A DNA stretch of 64,000 bases from Allium sativum (GCA_030737875.1 CM060926.1:168229079-168293078); one strand, 5' to 3'; positions 47,900 through 60,710 are shown, counted from the stretch's first letter. Notes: generated from the letters alone by a model not told the origin. Made by a program: numbers and translations.

Positions 47900-49940
47900 G
47901 TGGGGCGGTTCTGTGGTGGTGCAGCGGCAAGCTTTTCTGGTGATGTCGAGTTGTATAGGAGCAGCGAAGAGAAGAGTTACTCAGTTGATATGAACGGAGA
48001 CTGGAAATGGAGAGAGAGGTGTTCGTTAGAGTGAATGACCTACCGGTGAGGCTGGTGGTTGGTTCCGATCACGTCAGGGAGGAGCGGCAGTTGGTTTGTT
48101 CATGGGTGATAGAATTCCTTCATGAAGCAGAAGCGTGGATGGGACAAACCGTGATGGAGTGTGGGAGTTAGTCGAGCGTTGGTTTGCTTATGTTGTTGGA
48201 GCAAATGAAGGAAGATGCGGACAGAAATAATCGGATGGGGAGTTGCAGCAGTAGTTGTTAATGGTGAGCATAGGTTTGGTCTTTAAAGAAGAAGCATTCG
48301 GCGGGCCTAATCCTTTTAAACCAATTAGTTAGTATAATATATTATTAGGGATAATATTTATTATATTATAAACTATCAACTGATTTGTGGCTTAAACTCG
48401 TGCCAGGTCAGAGAGACAATCGAGCATGAGAAGTTGCAAGTGACTGTTAGGACAATTTGGGAAGGTAGAATCAAGTCAGTGCATGGTGATGGGTTGATAT
48501 AGCATATTGGAGCGGAACGATGCCTTAATCGGCCTAGTTAAGTGATAATATAGATAATTAATTTATTTAATTATAATTAGAGAAAATTTAAAATAATCAT
48601 TTAATTAAGAAAATAATTTGTTTAAAAATAAATCATATTATTTATAATACTATAATTTACGGAGAACAAATGAAGATAACGAAGTATGTGTACGAGGCAC
48701 GTGAATGGTTTAAATTGGAGCCGTTTATTTACTTTCAAACAAAAGCAAGGATCTAGACAAAGTGCACCCTACGCGTGCTGTAATGTATTTGAACAAAGGA
48801 GCGTGGTGAAAGATCGGCCTGCCCGTATTCGTTATTCAGAAGGATTGCGTCGGCCTGAATCCATTGGTTAAAGTAATTAGTTCTAACTAATTAATTAAGA
48901 ATAGACTAAATTAATTTAATCCATATGCACTATAACATATACCGAAACGTGAATTGCAGGCCTGCCAATTGGATACAGCATGGCAGTGGAATGAAGAGAT
49001 TCATAACGGTGTAAAGCAGAAGAAAGAAAACTGTTGGCCTATGATTTTTATAATAAAAGTAATTAATTAGTTTATATTATAAGAGATTAAGAGTTAATAT
49101 TATAATTAATTTATAATAATTTAAATCATTAATAACACAGTTGTTATTGTCATAATATGTCAAGATGAGTCGCACTGGAACCGTACCGGCAAACGCTTCA
49201 TTATGGAACAGAAATGGACACAATTGGAATCAACTGCATTTTTCGGTTAAATTAAACACTTGTTTAATTTAACTGAAACGAACCATTTAAACAACGGTAT
49301 CAAACCAAGGTGAGTTAAACTCACTCAGTACTTCCCACTTATATTTTATACAAGTTGGGTTTTTATTTGTCTGCTATAATTGTTAATTGATTGTTGTGTG
49401 CTGAAAGTTTACATATATGTTGACTGAATTGCATGTTAGTTTGATTTAAACAAAAGCAAATCGTTTTTAACGATTATTTACAATCGAGGTAACTCACCTT
49501 GTTGGTCACGTTTCTAAACGTGTTTAAATTAGTGAATTTTTTGAATGGTCGTGATTTATTGTTAAATAGAATGATTGATATTAAATTGCTGTTATTTTAC
49601 TGATATAGAAATAATCAGTAAAATTGAATTGGAAAAATATTATTTGAGTACCCCATTTGAATGAAGAGGAGAACAGATGGGAGGGATCTAACCAGATTCC
49701 TCAAATATATTAAATATTATTTATTTCATATTATCATTATATGAACTGTTTAAACCCATATGTTTGAATGAATGATTTAATTGTTGAACATTAACCTGAA
49801 ATTCAACATTTGTTTTATTTTAACCAATGGGTAGTATTGGTTGAGTAATTGGTAGCAGTTGGCCTAAAAATCAATCGTTTCGTAAATATGGATTTACCGT
49901 CAGGTAAATCGATTAAAATGAAATTATGAAACTTATTTTA
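47900..49940 (+). repeat. Giant LTR D, piece 4 of 5
   Basis: Begins with the GTGGG duplication and a GC-rich stretch to about 48260 that continues piece 3, then AT-rich sequence. No gene is recognised; frames up to 87 codons have no domain. It ends at LTR B. Confidence 0.5.
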
Positions 49941-51524
49941 TGTAATAACCCGGAAAATGTGAACCAGTTTAAAATTTTTAAATTTGGTTATTAACAAGAA
50001 ATTTGAATAGTTGAAATAGTATATTTCAATAAAATATAGAATTTGGTTTAATATGGCAGTTTGAATTTTTGAGTATAAACTTTGTCTGACTGTACCGGGT
50101 GTAAAATATAACGGATTTTGACGAAACTGAAAATATTTAAATCTGTTTATCAATACCTTTCTAACGAATCTGAAAAATCGAAATTTCATAACGGAAATCA
50201 AAAGTTATGGCCAAATGAATTTTCAGAAAGGTCGCTATATAGTATATATAGCCCTTGAAAATTGAGATTTTGCATACGACCTCGGAATTCGACGAAACCA
50301 CTTTTGTTGGGTCCGGGATGTCAAATTATTGCTAGGTTTCAAATTTCATAATTTTTGAAGCTAGTATGTGAGCGGGGCAAAAGATAACGTGTTTGGTCAA
50401 ATTCTGTTAAAATGGGTCGACCTAAAAATGACCATTTTTCAAATGAGCTCAGAATTCGACGAAACTGGTTTTGTTAGGACCGTATCGTCAAAAGAAAGCT
50501 AGATTTATTTTTCTGGAATTTTTCGATTCAGTTTGTGGCCCTGGCAAATTGAAATGTACGTTTAAATTAAATATCGAATGTTTTATATTTTGATTTGAAA
50601 AATAACTGACTGTAACAGTCGAAATGGCCAACGAAACATATCCCATTGTGTCCGGAATTGGGGTATTTAGCTAGGGGCGACAGTCGTTGGGTTTAAAAAG
50701 GAGTCCGTTTGCAAAAACACTATTTAAAAATTTTCTATAAATACTGGCCAATAGGAAATTTTCTTAAAAAAAAAAAAACGCTAAAAACCCTAGCCGCCAG
50801 GACGAAACGGACGATCCCCGTAGCTCCAAGCTTTCCCTCCCTTTTCCGATTGCCTCAGGCCGTTTCGCCGCCGACCCCCGTTGTAGCTTTCGTTCGCCGT
50901 ACTCCCCTCTCCACATCCGACCCAGCCTCGCCACCAACAGAGCCGCTGTCGTCGAGTTCTGGCGCTTCAAAGTCGGCACCTTTAAGCCGCCGCCCGGGGT
51001 TCATCTCGACGTCGAACTACAGGAGACTGGTGGCGCCGGAAAGCTCTTCCCTCCCTCGACGACGTCCAACAGTCTGATCGTCCTATAGAGCTACGAATCA
51101 AGAGAAAAATCCAAACCTAGAATTGAACAGGTTTGAAAACTAACGGCTTAAATAATCTTAAACTGTTTTAACACTATAAAGCGTTGCAAAACTTTGAAAA
51201 ATAATATCTTTTTCATTCTTTAACGAAATTCGATGAAACAGGAGACACCGTGACCGCAAGGAGGCTCTCTACATTCTAGAAGAAGCCGCAGATTTTTCTG
51301 ATCTTCCTACGATTTTTAGCACCGCAATAACCAATGTGAGGAATCTAAATTATCTGTGTGAATGAAATCGCGTTGTATAAATTATATAAGCGAAGTGTAA
51401 ATTATATACGCATTGTATACCTCATGTATATGTGTTGTATAAGTTATATTAGCGATGTATAAATTATACAGGCGTTGTTTGAAACATATATGCTTTGAAT
51501 TGTGATGAAATGAAAGTGAATTAT

Positions 51525-51527
<3 letters not shown>

Positions 51528-51564
<37 letters not shown>
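51528..51564. repeat. TA microsatellite in LTR B
   Basis: Long uninterrupted TA run. Confidence 0.85.
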
Positions 51565-51566
<2 letters not shown>

Positions 51567-51931
51567 TCCCCTCGTCCACAGACCATGAACGATATTTATT
51601 GCTTGTGATTGACGTGATATCATATGGTTTGACGAATGGTTGGAAATAATTGTTTGTGGTTGATATTATGGTTGAAAAATACCTTTGTGGTTGAAAAATA
51701 CCCTCTTGTGGTTGAAACAAAATAGAATAGGATTGTGGAATTGAAAATAAAACATGCCGCCTGCGTGCGAACTAGATGCATGATCCCCATTGTCAAAAAC
51801 CGCGAGGTTTTAAGGTAGAGCGAGGAGCCGTACTAGGGACGGTCCCGGTTTTAACTACCCTGCCGTTATGCTGCCGAAATTTTCTGAAATAATTATGTGT
51901 TAGAATAATTTTCATTCATTGAAATTATATA

Positions 51932-52294
51932 CAAGCTATATCGAATATTCATGTGTTGAGTTGCAATTCATTCGTTGACATGAAATTCATGTGTTGAATA
52001 TTATTCGAATTTAAACAAATGGCTTTAGCGATAAAAAAACACATTTTTATATATATATACAAACTATATCGAATATTCATGTGTTGAGTTGCAATTCATT
52101 CGTTGAGTTGAAATTCATGTGTTGAATATTATTTGAATTTAAACAAATGGCTTTAGCGATAAAAATCACATTTTTATATATATACAAACTATATCGAATA
52201 TTCATGTGTTGAGTTGCAATTCATTCGTTGAGTTAAAATTCATGTGTTGAATATTATTTGAATTTAAACAAATGGCTTTAGCAATAAAAATCAC

Positions 52295-52347
<53 letters not shown>

Positions 52348-52425
52348 AACGATATAGAATATTTATGTGTTGAATTGCAATTTGTTCGTCGAGTTGAAAT
52401 TCATGTGTTGAATGTTATCGTCTTC
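51932..52425. repeat. Four tandem units of 125-161 bp in LTR B
   Basis: Units start at about 51932, 52060, 52185 and 52346, each with TATATCGAATATTCATGTG, TTGCAATTCATTCGTTGA and AATGGCTTTAGC or variants. The third is lengthened by a TA run (about 52290-52346). Confidence 0.85.
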
Positions 52426-52480
52426 TAAAAATAAAATGAATCGACAATGAAAACTATATTTTTATAGTGAATAAGAAGTG

Positions 52481-52925
52481 TTAAAAATACACATGTGTCG
52501 AATAAATATTTTTGATGATAAAAATATTCCTTTTATCATGTATACGCTTAGTTAAAAATACACATGTGTCGAATAAATATTTTTGATGATAAAAATATTC
52601 CTTTTATCATGTATACGCTTAGTTAAAAATACACATGTGTCGAATAAATATTTTTGATGATAAAAATATTCCTTTTATCATGTATACGCTTAGTTAAAAA
52701 TACACATGTGTCGAATAAATATTTTTGATGATAAAAATATTCCTTTTATCATGTATACGCTTAGTTAAAAATACACATGTGTCGAATAAATATTTTTGAT
52801 GATAAAAATATTCCTTTTATCATGTATACGCTTAGTTAAAAATACACATGTGTCGAATAAATATTTTTGATGATAAAAATATTCCTTTTATCATGTATAC
52901 GCTTAGTTAAAAATACACATGTGTT
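52481..52925. repeat. 71-bp satellite-like array, six identical units
   Basis: Units start at 52481, 52552, 52623, 52694, 52765 and 52836, with a partial seventh at 52907. The period is exactly 71 bp and the six full units appear identical. Each contains the palindrome ACACATGTGT and CCTTTTATCATGTATACGC. Exact identity implies recent expansion. Confidence 0.95.
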
Positions 52926-53729
52926 GAAATAAATAATAGTTTGCTAGAAATATTATTATTAGCTTTGTTCTGCATATATATACATGTGTTGAACAGGAAA
53001 AAAATGGATTAGCTGTAGAGTAAAGAAATTATTTGCGTGCCCGACAAATAGGTAAACCTTGATGAGTTGGCTGTGCAATTTTATTTATATATCAACTCCT
53101 GTGAATGCCATTGGATGCGGAGTGCTGGTTTTCCTGTGTGAAATAATAAACAACGCCATATGATAGTAACAATTAATTTTGAACTACACTACATGGCATA
53201 CTTCTTGACGATAGGCATACTTCATCATATTCCACATAAGCAATTGGAGCTTGTGTGACGAGGTGGAAGATTTACCATACAAGCAAGAGGCTTGTATGGC
53301 GATGACTATATACTACAGGTTGAACTGATGACTGATATGGACTATATAAATTATAACGATAAATTGCCAGATTAATAAAAACCCCACACGGGTCTAGAGT
53401 TGACAATAATCACGTCGCTCTAGTTATTAGATACGGCACATGGACTATTTATTTCCACACGGAAACGGGGTGACGGGAATTTATTCTCTGGAGTGATTAT
53501 CAGTACATGCTCCCCCGTAAACACCAAAATATATCACTAAAAATACGTGAATGCTTTTTAGGATTTATTGGGTACCTAATACAGCCCAATAAATTTCCAA
53601 ACCCCTCCCCGTACAAAGGAGGTTATGGCGAAATTTTCCGAAATATTAAGGCGTTAGTGAAATATTTGAAGTGAAAACGAAGTTGAAAATATAAAATGGA
53701 CTATAGTTGAAACTATGGAATGAACTATA

Positions 53730-54215
53730 TTTATATATATATAAATATAAATATAATTAAAAGGAATAGAGGCCGTGCAGTTCGCGTTTCGGAATCGTAA
53801 TTTGAAACGGTTAGTACGAGAAACCCGACCATTGGATTTTCCCGAAACCGCAACCGCTGGATTCGCCTTGGAAATATCTTTCCAACGGCACCAACCTTGT
53901 AAAAATCCAACGGTTGGATTGTCCGGAATGTTTAATTCAAATCTGAAGAAAAACAGCGCCAGAATCGTTTATATTTATATATAAATATAAATATAATTAA
54001 ATTTAATCGAATAACGACGCTGCAGTTCGAATTTTGAAACCGTAACTTCAAACGACTAGTGTGGAAGATCCGACCGTCGGATTCTCACGAAACTGGAACC
54101 GTTGGGTTCGCTTTGGGAATATCTTCCCATTGATATAGATTTTGTAGGAATCCAACGGTTAGATTTTCCGATATGTGTAAAACAAATTAAGGGAAAAACA
54201 GCGCCAGTGCGACGA
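53730..54215. repeat. Tandem duplication, 245-bp period, in LTR B
   Basis: Two units with GCAGTTCG at 53777 and 54022, ATCCAACGGTT and AACAGCGCCAG. LTR A has one copy of the same segment (about 14285-14540), so the doubling happened in the B lineage. Confidence 0.8.
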
Positions 54216-55501
54216 CACGACCTAAAACGTCGTTTAATTAAATATGGCCATTTTTAAATAAATAAAAATGGCGAAAAATCGTTATAAAATATTATAAGCA
54301 ACATAGGTTGCAAATAAACCAATTGGGCTTGAATTGTTTGATATTTGATAGTTGTATGGGTATGACATGAAAATAACACTAAATAACTGAAAGATGGATG
54401 TCGAATAATATAACCATATAAAGAATCGATTTAAATTCTAATGACGTGAATTATTTGACAAGGCCGAGCTAACCCTCATTTCAAATAATTTATCGAGCGA
54501 TTCGAATTGGAAAATGCAAGGACGATTCAAGACCGACGATCTTCGTATCGGTTGGATGGGCGCTACTGAGGTTCCTAACCGGAGTAGCTACCGGAAGGGG
54601 ACGGAAGTAGTAGCCGTCTGAACGTATGTGTTGATTGGACGGATATACGAGGAATTTGACGCCTCCGGTTTCGTTCAGACCCAGGACGGACACTTGTAAA
54701 TGGACTGTGTGTCTGACATTGGATTTTTTTCTATACTGATTGAACTCTGTTAAATATATATCTGTTTGGCGGCGGAGAATTTATTCTTTTGCTTAACGCC
54801 CTTCTCTGAGACATACGAGCTAAGAGGTTATATATCGATGGAAATCAATCGTATGGAGTGGACTGCCTATGTGGCATGCCAAGATACTATGATCAAGGCT
54901 TCTGTTGCAAAGCAAAGTCTTGTGGATGATGATCAAAGCAAGGTCTACGTGACCTAGCTTTGTGTATTTCGTAGATTCGCGAACCTCACACCCCGGTATG
55001 AGTTAAAAACGGGATACGAACTGCAGGGAGAGCACGACGTTTCTTTCTAGCTATGGTGGTGTCAGTGACTTACCAGCCCTGACATATATATCTATTTTTC
55101 ACCTTTATGGTTGTTGGAATGCGAGGCGCCTCGATTATAGGTCTGTAAGGACCGGGAAACGTGTGTTCAGGAATTGCCAATCCTCTAACGTAAGTGAGGA
55201 CCGGCCCTGAAGCATCCAGGGGATACCCAGAGTGCGTAGTCCCGAGGCATTTGCTAGAATGTCTCGAAGCGGAGAGGAGCTTGCCCCTTGCCTCGACTCA
55301 TGACGGAAATCCAATTTCCAATACGAGATAACGGATTCGATTGTAACTTATATATGGCGACATAGTGGCATGGGACGCTCATGTCGCCTATGATTGATAT
55401 TTATGATGCTATTCATTTATTAAACATGTATGCACTAGTAATAATATCAAATGATTTTGCGTTATACGTATCAAGCATATTTGGCCCTTATAAGGTAAAA
55501 C

Positions 55502-55552
55502 TCTATCCTCCGGCTTGCGTTGCATTGTGTGATGGGACCTGAGTCTTATAAT
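55502..55552 (+). other. 51-nt block identical in LTR B and LTR A
   Basis: Partner of 16668-16718, with the same 51 bases. Confidence 0.8.
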
Positions 55553-55907
55553 GGCTTCATTCTTTCTAAAAGCATTGCGTTGTTTTAACAGAATTTACTT
55601 TGTTTTAAAAGCACTAGCAATCACTGGAGCAAACCCGTTCCGCGAAAGTGGCGTGGTCCTATGATTTGCTATTTACTGTTGTTAAATAGATTCCTCATAC
55701 CAGTCCCCATGACTGACTCGTTGTTTGTTCACTTTGCAAACGCGGGTGCCCTTATTTTCACACGGGCAGCCTAGTACACAGGTGACAGGTGGTTTTTGGT
55801 TCTGCACTGCTGCACAGAGTGTACTTTTGGCTCATGGCGAGGCTGACTTCATAGAGATGACTTTGATATTTTCCGCCATTACTGTATTTGTATTATGATT
55901 CCGCCAC

Positions 55908-56045
55908 TGGCGATGCAGACTGATTTACTTTCCGTATTTCTCACTATATGTATATGTATTCCGCCACTGGCGATGTAGACTGATACCCTTATTATGTCTC
56001 ACTGCATGTATGTATTCCGCCTCTGGCGATGATGACTGATCACTT
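55908..56045. repeat. Three ATTCCGCCACTGGCGATG repeats near the LTR B end
   Basis: Copies at about 55908, 55968 and 56013, spaced 60 and 46 bp, each followed by a version of GACTGAT. They lie in the last 350 bp of the LTR. Confidence 0.8.
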
Positions 56046-56238
56046 TCCTTTTATTTACTAAGTATATCCCACGTTATGCTATTCTGATTTTCCTACATGT
56101 TGTGATTCCGCTGTCATATCCATGTAAAATTGTTTTATTTATTGTTTCTGCTATTATCTGTACTCTGCTATGATGATTAATGTGTTATTTCCTAATGATT
56201 ATCCTTAATACCGCCCCTCGGATTTTGGGATCGTCACA

Positions 56239-58500
56239 GTTTATAATTGAATGTAGATTTTAAATATTATTTAAATGATGTTTATAAAAAGGGAAATCAG
56301 CCGTGTGTGAAGCACGTGTCTCGTCCTAATAAGATTTTAAAAAAAGAAATTATTTATTTAGTAAATAAAGAAGTCAACTGATTGTATAGTAGTTTAAAGA
56401 GAAATAAATTATTAATTTAATTAATAATAAATTAGGAGATTACCTTTTCATTGAAATTCAATCAAAAAGTAATCGAAGTTGAAATGGAATCAAGTTGAAT
56501 TGTGGAAGGAGTTTATGAATGAGTATATTAAAACTCGAATGTCTATAACAAAGTTATAAAGGAATTTTTAAGTGAATACGACCGCATAAATTAAATGTTT
56601 ACTTAATATACAAATCAAGTAAAGGAAACTAAAATAAAAGGGTTTATATTAAACCTGAGTTTATAAATAAGATTTAAAAAAAAAGATGTGGAGTTAGATC
56701 GTTAATTTTAAATTAACGTTACTTAATAACGAAATTAAGTGAAATGAATGGTATTGAAAGGAGATTTCAAAAGGGAAATGGTTAAATGGATAAAGATTTT
56801 GTAATAAAACCCATGTTATAAAGCAAATTGATTAAAGGAAATTAAAAGTAATAAGGGGATTTTCAAAGATTGAAATGGATTATAAAATCACAGTTTAAGT
56901 AAATAGTTATTTGGGATTTGATTTGATATTAGAATAAATAACAGTTTTTGGATTACAATTCATATCTATTTTAAGATAAGAATGTTGTTGATCAAGGTCT
57001 GAGAGGTAAACAAATACCCCAACTTGAATGACTTTAGGATTATTTGAGAATGGTATTAGTTGTAATGGAAAAGTGGTTAACAATAATTTATTATTTCCAT
57101 ATGATAAATAATATTGCAACGTAAATGGCCAGATTTGATATATATATGTATAATGAGATTTCCAAAGTAAGGAAATGAGAAGATTTGAGAACATATATAT
57201 ATATATATTGATATTCCAAAAGTAAAAGGAAATAAAAAGTTAAGTTTTTGAAATAAATTTATTTTGAAAGAATAGTAGTTGAATATTGTTTCCAAGTAAT
57301 AACGTTTACGTGAAATTTGTTAAAACCGAAGTTCGGAATATATATGTTATTTAATTCTAACATATTTAAGATGGTTTTATGAATACTCCTTAAATAAGAA
57401 GTAAATACCGAAGTTTAAAATATTGAAAGATTTAAGAGTTTTAAGTTAACATTCGTTAATTGTTTTTAAGGCCAAGTAATGCCGAGTACAGAATCAGTGA
57501 ACTCATTTTATTCTCATAATTATTTATTTGATAGTTAAATAACGGACTATCAAATACGACCTTACAATTGTTGGTACGGAAAGACCGGGATAGAATTATA
57601 TTCAAAAACCATTCCGAACTAGCAAATGTGTGAATATGTTGATTGAAATGGAGAAATTGAAGACCGTGGAACTTCATAAGCGGAAGTATTACTTGTCAAA
57701 TTTTCTGCTACCAGAGGTATTCTGACGGGGTTCAGTCGTGGTTGAGATTTTACGGATTTGCAAGGACTTCTCACTATTGACCCATAGGGTAATTCAAAGA
57801 TGTGGTAGTAGGGTGCCTTCGGTTAGTGCGGTTCCAGGACAACTTATATGGACGAGTGTCTAACAGAGTATTTCTAAAGGAGTCATGTACGCTGAGTTCT
57901 TCAAACGTATTTCTGTTGTTAGCAGAGAAGACACCTTCTTTAGCTTAACGCCATGATATATTTTGTGGACGTCAATTGGTGATGATATCTGGCGAATCTG
58001 ATAACGTGGCATTCAAAGTGAATGGTGATCAGTTGTTCTAAAACATAAAATTAAAATCAAGGTAAATTACTAAATTAATCAATCAATTGATTAATTATTT
58101 ATGACCTTAAGCCTCTTTAACCGGGAAATGGTATAAAATCAAGTAGGTCGCATGGCTATGTGGGTCGCACACATCAAAAGGGTATATCATTACATGATCT
58201 GGTGAAATCGAATGCCTTCGGTTGTCCCTTTTATTTTTATATCTATGTTATCGGTTCGGTTGGCTGGCCCCCAACTGTGGTAATGATATATTCGATACTC
58301 TCGAGCGAAGTGAGGGGTCGGTCATGCTTAGCCAGGGTTGCAAGATGTTCTTGTTGAATCCCCAATGTATTCATCTCCAGAGGTACATTGTCAGAAGGTG
58401 GTCCCATACCTTGCCATAGTTGGAAATCCATTCTATAGTAAGCGCCTACAGTTTTGATTGTATACTATATGTGGAGCGTGAGATGCAAACGTTCTGCTAG
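56239..58500 (+). repeat. Giant LTR D, piece 5 of 5 (3' end beyond the window)
   Basis: Resumes LTR D after LTR B. Landmarks at 57480-58020 match LTR A 15595-16030 and LTR B 54440-54880 in order. 58160-58500 matches LTR F (61370-61600) in reverse complement. The last 5 bases, GCTAG, are the expected target duplication of LTR E at 58501. Confidence 0.6.
56301..56329 (+). other. Helitron-like 3' terminus inside LTR D
   Basis: CGTGTGTGAAGCACG forms a short hairpin, followed by TGTCTCGTC and CTAA, then T at 56330. This fits a Helitron 3' end, but no partner 5' end was found. Confidence 0.35.
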
Positions 58501-59809
58501 TGTAACAACCCGGAAAATCAGAACCAATTAAATTTTTTTTTTAGCTATTTCAATGTATTTTGAATATTTAAAATAATTTATTTTAAATAATAATGACTAA
58601 AAATTTATATTAAATGAAATTAGAACAAATAAATTTATTTTAATTATATAACGAGCCTAAAATGGCGCGGTAGTTTGAAAATTCGAATTCAAATTTTAAA
58701 TTGATTGTACAGAATTCCAAATAAATCGGATTTCAGTAAAACCAGAAATATTTGAATCTATTTAAAAATATCTTTTCGATGGATGTGAAAAATCCATATT
58801 TCATAACGAGAATAAAAAGTTATGGCCAATTAAAATTAAATATTTAAAATAGTCGTTATGGAATTTAATATAATATATAGCCCTTAGAAATAGATATTTT
58901 GCAAATGACCTCCGTTTTTGACGAAACCACTTTTGTTGGATCCGGAATGTCAAACTATTACTAGATTCCAATTTTCATAATTTTTGGAATTAGTATATGA
59001 GCGTGGTGAATTTAAACGTGTTTGGCAATTTAAGTTTGAATTTAATCGACTGGAAAATGACCGTTTTTCAAACAGTCTCCAAATTCAACGAAATTAGTTT
59101 TGTTAGGACCGTATCGTCAAAACATAGCTAGATTTATTTTTCTGGAATTTTAGGAGTCAGTATGTGGCCCCGTTAAATTAAAATGTACGTTCAAATTCAA
59201 TATATATTGATTTATATTTTAATTTTAATGAAAATTGATCGTAACAGCTGAATTGGCTTACCGGACATATCTCATTGTGTCCGCGTTGGGGGTGATTAGC
59301 TAGGGGCGGTAGTCGATGGGTTTGATTTGGGGTTCAAATGGAAAAGAAACCTTTTGGAATTAAATAAATAAATTTAATAATATATATTCCCTTTCTTTAT
59401 TCTTTGGTCAAACCCTATTATCTTTCCCCCCACGGTCAACGAGAAAACCGCCCCCTTTCTGATAAGAATTCCCGTCGCCCCTTTTTCCAGCTGCTCCTCT
59501 GATCCACCGCATAACCCATCGACCGTCGCTCCCCTGCCGTTAGCCCCTCTCGCTATCACACTCCGATTTCCCCCACCTCTTGAACCCAAATAGAACCCAG
59601 ACGCCACGACTCGAGCACCATTTTAGGGCGCCTTAGTGTCTCGGATTTCGAGCCAGTTTTGGTGGAGGGGGCGTATGCTTGGGACTACGAAATGGTGCCT
59701 TTCGATCGACAGCAGGACACCTATACGGCGACGCGTGGGAGAACAAGGAGGTGGAGGGTTTTTGTTCGACACTGCAGAAAGAACGACGGGTTCTGAACTA
59801 AACAATGAG
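58501..59809 (+). repeat. Giant LTR E, 5' part
   Basis: Begins TGTAACAACCCGG and matches LTR A from its start (for example TATTTTGAATATTTAAAATA and the next 100 bp). A GC-rich zone starts near 59430, as in A and B. It is cut at 59810 by a LINE; the rest must lie beyond the window. Confidence 0.65.
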
Positions 59810-60710
59810 TTTTATTTATTTATTTATTTTAGTTTTTTTTGGAAATGGGTTCTTTATTAAAGACGAAAAAAAAACACTACGTATTCTGCCTCCTTAAAAA
59901 ACCTTACCTGCGTAGAAAGGAAAAAGAGCACAGCAATACTTAAACATTTCTGATGAGTATACAAACACACGCTACAAAACACCACCTAAATAGGCCAAAA
60001 TTACCACCAAGCCCAACCCAATAAAAAAAAACATAGACTAGCATAAGTCAAACGAACAAATCAACCCGGGTTAAATGGAAATTCAGACTACAATTCTCCT
60101 TCCCTTTCGTTACAGAATCAGCCATGAAGTTGGCACCTCAAATCCACTTCAAGCAGCTTCCATCTCGACCTCGCCTCTAGCTTCTTATCTTCAAAAATTC
60201 TTCGATTGCGCTCACACTAAATATGATGAATCACAGTCGAAAAACCAACGCAACTAACATTAAAACTCTCCAATCGGCGGTGCTGCAACTGATAGAAATC
60301 CTGCATCTGAGGGATAAGGAGAGGGCGGACGGATCGGCTAAGACCAAGCAGAGATCAAAGCTGATTTATCAACCAGGAGCTATAAGGACAGGTGAAAAAC
60401 AGATGCTCATGATTTTCCTCATCTTCGTTACATAAAATGCATGTCGTAGGTGTAGAGATTCCCCAATCTTGAAGTCTATCCCTTGTAGATAGTCTTCCCA
60501 AACAAGCTTTGTACGCTGTGAAGCAAATTCGCTTAGCTATAAATCGATGCCAAACGATTCTAGCCTAGTCAGTAGTAGGATTAATACCTCGAATAGCATC
60601 CCAAACTCAAGAAAAATGAAAGTGAGGAGTATTATATTAACCAGTAATCCTGCGCAGCTACTGAATCCGACTGGACCAAACTAATTTCCACCCCAATTTC
60701 TTGAGTTGAT
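59810..60710 (-). mobile_element. LINE (L1-like) 3' fragment
   Basis: On the minus strand the element ends in a TAAA-type adenine-rich tail (59810-59840) preceded by AATAAA. Upstream lies the carboxy end of ORF2 and a ~280-bp untranslated region. The upper edge is cut by LTR F at 60711, so the rest of the LINE would lie past F. Confidence 0.75.
60118..60710 (-). pseudogene. LINE ORF2 carboxy end with zf-RVT domain
   Basis: The minus strand reads VWDAIRGINPTTD, then RFIAKRICFTAYKACLGRL, DRLQDWGIS, CILCNEDEENHEHLFFTCPY: the zinc-binding domain after the reverse transcriptase of plant L1 LINEs (zf-RVT). The end reads ERNRRIFEDK up to TGA at 60118-60120. Two in-frame TAG codons stand where tryptophan is usual, and the frame changes between the two blocks, so it is dead. 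Confidence 0.8.

Larger units (their letters stand above)
49941..56238 (+). repeat. Giant solo LTR B (6.3 kb)
   Basis: Begins TGTAATAACCCGG and ends GGGATCGTCACA. The flanks TTTTA (49936-49940) and GTTTA (56239-56243) match at four of five bases. A TATA-like CTATAAATA (about 50735) precedes a GC-rich zone (50780-51080), as expected for a promoter and 5' leader. It carries several tandem arrays listed separately. No primer site or coding region adjoins it, hence a solo LTR. Its order matches LTR A throughout; the two are about 70-90% alike by block. Confidence 0.7.

Noticed and set aside
48686..48871. 61-codon frame in LTR D
   Set aside because: No domain and no conservation of the frame in LTRs A or B.
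50709..51077. 122-codon proline/serine-rich frame
   Set aside because: It lies in the GC-rich leader of LTR B; LTRs A, D and E have GC-rich zones in the same place without a conserved frame.
52481..52925. CRISPR-like regular array
   Set aside because: The 71-bp units are contiguous and identical with no spacers, in a plant genome; it is a tandem repeat.
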